Below, piece after piece: positions 62,092 to 64,000 of a DNA stretch of 64,000 nucleotides; position 1 is the stretch's first letter; each line of letters starts with the position of its first letter. Made by a program: the position numbers and the translations under genes. Source of the DNA: Chryseobacterium sp. BLS98 (GTDB lineage Bacteria > Bacteroidota > Bacteroidia > Flavobacteriales > Weeksellaceae); NCBI RefSeq assembly GCF_001045445.1, contig NZ_LFNF01000001.1, positions 62,001-126,000 on the forward strand, read 5' to 3'. The notes under the pieces were generated by a model. It searched no databases and was not told where the DNA came from. It saw only the letters and a list, made by a program, of their open reading frames with translations.

Positions 62092-62686
62092 AAAATTTAT
62101 TGAATACCAGATTTTCCATAGAATTAATAATTTTTTCTATCCCGAATATTACCGTCAGAAATATGACTATATGCTTCCTCATGTCCTCTTTTTCCATTAT
62201 CTGGTTCCTCAAAAAATTTTAAGGATCAACGGGAAAGTTCCGTGGCCTGTTCACTTTACCTCAGTGATCAGAAATCACCCGAAAATTCAAAAGGGGATTC
62301 TTTGTGATCCCGGGGATAATCCCAATATTTATATCCAGGCTAATAATGGCATCATTATCGGAAATAATGTAGGTTTCGGGGCAGGAACTTCGCTGATTTC
62401 TGCCAACCATAATCACAACGATCACAGTATCCATGATGAATGCGGCCCGATCGTTATTGGAAACAATGTTTTTGTAGGAACTAATTCGGTAATCCTTCCC
62501 GGAGTAAAAATAGGAGACAATGTGGTCATCGGGGCAGGTTCTATTGTGGCTAAAGATATCCCGTCCAACTCAATTGCCGTGGGAAATCCTTGTAAAGTTA
62601 TCAAACAAAAAGAACCTTACATTGAAGACTTTACAAAGACTGTTTTCAACAGAAAACTGCCTGAAGGCTTCAATCTAAAGTTCTGA
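62078..62686 (+). CDS. Hexapeptide-repeat acyltransferase
   Basis: 202 residues. The N-terminal 60 residues are helical and amphipathic. From about residue 85 hexapeptide repeats form a left-handed beta helix (GIIIGNNVGFGAGTSLISANHNHND; GPIVIGNNVFVGTNSVILPGVKIGDNVVIGAGSIVAKDIPSNSIAVGNPCKVI), the layout of maltose/serine/virginiamycin O-acetyltransferases that use acetyl-CoA. It is translationally coupled to the flippase, so it may acetylate the same glycan. The acceptor is not known. Confidence 0.9.
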   Translation: MNPIKKFIEYQIFHRINNFFYPEYYRQKYDYMLPHVLFFHYLVPQKILRINGKVPWPVHFTSVIRNHPKIQKGILCDPGDNPNIYIQANNGIIIGNNVGFGAGTSLISANHNHNDHSIHDECGPIVIGNNVFVGTNSVILPGVKIGDNVVIGAGSIVAKDIPSNSIAVGNPCKVIKQKEPYIEDFTKTVFNRKLPEGFNLKF

Positions 62687-62707
62687 TTGGTTGTTTTTTA
62701 TACCAGT

Positions 62708-63196
62708 TTAAGCTATTCCTGCAGCCCAGCTTTTTTCTAAAGGAAGTAAAAAGTGACTTAAAAAGTCCAGGTAAGTATTTTTAGAAAAGTCAAAGACCTG
62801 AATATCTTTTGGAAGCTCACCGTTTCTCAGTTGAGATTTAAATTCCTGAAGTTTCAGTGTTTTTACCTGTCCGTCCTGCACAAAGCTGGCTTTCATCCTG
62901 TCGAAAAGTCCAAGCTGATATTCTTCGTCAATCTCACGCATTACTTTTCCTAAAGCATCTATGCTGCATCCTGATGCCATTTCTTTTTCTTCATCCACAC
63001 ATACTATGATAAACTGATTTTTTTCAATTTTAAAGGATGAATCGAGTGGCTTGCCATGGGCAGCCCAGGTTGCAAGGAAATCAAACAGTTTTTCGGTGAT
63101 CAGTTTGGCCTCTTTGGTTTCAAAAGGTCTGGATGCCGGGTATATAATGACTCTGTAGTCGCTGGTTTCTACTATATTGGATTCTTCAATTTTCAT
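62708..63196 (-). CDS. Conserved cytosolic protein without ATPase motifs
   Basis: 162 residues, soluble, no signal peptide. Homologues in flavobacteria are often labelled ABC transporter ATPase, but I see no Walker A (GxxGxGKS/T), Walker B or ABC signature; the sequence is instead an alpha/beta fold with VIIYPASRPF, NQFIIVCVDEEKEMASGCSIDALGKVMREIDEE and LGLFDRM. Function unknown. The end lies 22 bases from the convergent acyltransferase. Confidence 0.8.
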   Translation of the reverse strand: MKIEESNIVETSDYRVIIYPASRPFETKEAKLITEKLFDFLATWAAHGKPLDSSFKIEKNQFIIVCVDEEKEMASGCSIDALGKVMREIDEEYQLGLFDRMKASFVQDGQVKTLKLQEFKSQLRNGELPKDIQVFDFSKNTYLDFLSHFLLPLEKSWAAGIA

Positions 63197-63247
63197 ATCC
63201 TGTCGGTTTTAAAGTATAAAATTAAGAAATATTCCTGAGTTTATGAT

Positions 63248-63283
63248 AAAGAAAAACCCAGACCAAAGCCTGAGTTTTTCTTT
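63248..63283 (-). terminator. Terminator after iron-sulfur protein gene
   Basis: AAAGAAAAACCCAG and CTGAGTTTTTCTTT pair along about 13 positions with one mismatch. The T-rich side follows on the minus strand 17 bases beyond the stop. Confidence 0.7.
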
Positions 63284-63299
63284 ATTTTTAATGTAGATT

Positions 63300-64000
63300 T
63301 TACAAATCTTCTGCTTCGGCAAGAAGTTCTACAATATCTTTTACGGCTACTTCTGTGTTCTTATTAAAGTGTTTTACACCATCCGTCATCATCGTATTAC
63401 AGAAAGGACATCCTGTAGCGATCACTTTAGGCTCAAAAGATAATGCTTCTTCTGTTCTTTCGATATTGATGTCTTTATTTCCTTTCTCCGGTTCTTTAAA
63501 CATCTGTGCACCTCCTGCTCCACAGCATAAACCATTGGTTTTGCAGCGTTTCATTTCCACAAGTTCTGCATCCAGTTTTTCAAGAAGCATTCTTGGAGCT
63601 TCATATTCGTCGTTGGCTCTTCCTAGGTAGCAAGGATCATGGAAAGTGATCTTTTTTCCTCTGAAAGCACCACCCTCTATCTTCAATCTTCCTTCTTCCA
63701 TTAAGGATTTAAGGAACTGGGTATGATGTACCACATCAAAATGTCCTCCTAAACTAGGATATTCATTTTTAAGGGTATTAAAACAGTGAGGACATGCAGT
63801 AACGATCTTTTTCACTTCGTAAGCATTCAGGACCTCAATATTGGTAAGAGCCATCATCTGAAAAACAAATTCGTTCCCGGCTCTTTTTGCAGGGTCCCCG
63901 GTACAGCTTTCTTCCTGTCCCAGAACGGCAAATTCAACTCCTATCTTATTTAATATCTTGCAAAATGCTTTTGTAATTTTTTTGGCGCGGTCGTCAAAAC
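63300..64000 (-). CDS. (Fe-S)-binding protein, CCG-domain family, 5' part missing
   Basis: The frame is open to the right window edge (about 232 codons seen), so the N-terminus and start are outside. The C-terminal half has two CCG-type motifs: HDPCYLGR near the middle and GLCCGAGGAQMF with a downstream GCPFCNTMM, plus TACPHCFNTLKNEYP. These are iron-sulfur ligands of heterodisulfide reductase, GlcF/LutA and related electron-transfer subunits. The visible end lacks the N-terminal ferredoxin part, which cannot be judged here. Cytosolic or peripheral membrane. The redox partner is unknown. Confidence 0.9.
   Translation of the reverse strand, partial: FDDRAKKITKAFCKILNKIGVEFAVLGQEESCTGDPAKRAGNEFVFQMMALTNIEVLNAYEVKKIVTACPHCFNTLKNEYPSLGGHFDVVHHTQFLKSLMEEGRLKIEGGAFRGKKITFHDPCYLGRANDEYEAPRMLLEKLDAELVEMKRCKTNGLCCGAGGAQMFKEPEKGNKDINIERTEEALSFEPKVIATGCPFCNTMMTDGVKHFNKNTEVAVKDIVELLAEAEDL

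Overview
The window comes from an AT-rich genome of the phylum Bacteroidota, class Flavobacteriia, most likely Chryseobacterium or a close relative. The reasons are the repeated promoter motif TAnnTTTG, weak Shine-Dalgarno sequences, a fused CcoN-CcoO oxidase subunit, a DksA homologue that has lost its zinc cysteines, HU-CCDC81 and PepSY-like proteins, SusC/TonB-type outer-membrane receptors, and tandem AcnB and AcnA aconitases. It is mostly chromosomal housekeeping DNA. I found no phage, transposase, CRISPR array, rRNA or tRNA.

Layout. 1-5.8 kb (+): the 3' part of ileS, a dksA-like gene, two small genes, lspA, a SanA-like gene and trpS. 5.8-13.4 kb (mostly -): a two-component system with two PepSY-like proteins, a HAD phosphatase, a 44-residue small gene, an ECF sigma factor, a small outer-membrane protein, metK behind a SAM-II-like leader, and oxyR. 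13.5-17.8 kb (+): katA divergent from oxyR, then enoyl-CoA hydratase, dCMP deaminase, xerD and a Nudix hydrolase. 17.9-27.5 kb (-): a haem-binding protein, an Ig-like lipoprotein, a serine hydrolase, a 2-hydroxyacid dehydrogenase, a thioesterase, an HU-CCDC81 protein, a TPP-riboswitch-controlled TonB receptor and a WG-repeat protein. Several imperfect palindromic repeats lie between these genes. 27.8-33.1 kb (+): acnB and acnA. 33.2-38.7 kb: two divergent TonB-type receptors, the first behind a 390-base leader with unusual elements. 38.7-45.6 kb (-): the thiamine operon thiS-thiC-(thiE-like)-thiD-thiE-thiG-thiH-thiF behind a second TPP riboswitch. 45.7-48.3 kb (-): an RluA pseudouridine synthase, a small membrane protein, panB and a Crp/Fnr regulator. 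48.4-58.9 kb (+): ccoI, ccoS, ccoNO, ccoQ, ccoP, ccoG, ccoH, a SafE-like gene and two paralogous lipoproteins. 58.9-64 kb: serS, a lipoprotein, a flippase with an acyltransferase, an unassigned conserved protein and a partial iron-sulfur protein.

How parts work together. TPP appears to control both thiamine synthesis and an outer-membrane receptor that probably imports thiamine or a precursor. OxyR and katA form a peroxide-response pair with a shared operator candidate. The cbb3 oxidase cluster holds its copper ATPase, subunits and assembly factors and is transcribed away from a Crp/Fnr-type regulator. The least explained region is the leader of the receptor gene at 33.2-35.9 kb: a promoter, a three-way-junction RNA with an S-box-like core, a short reading frame ending in three cysteine codons, and a nested hairpin before the receptor start. 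It looks like an undescribed sulfur- or cysteine-responsive control region.
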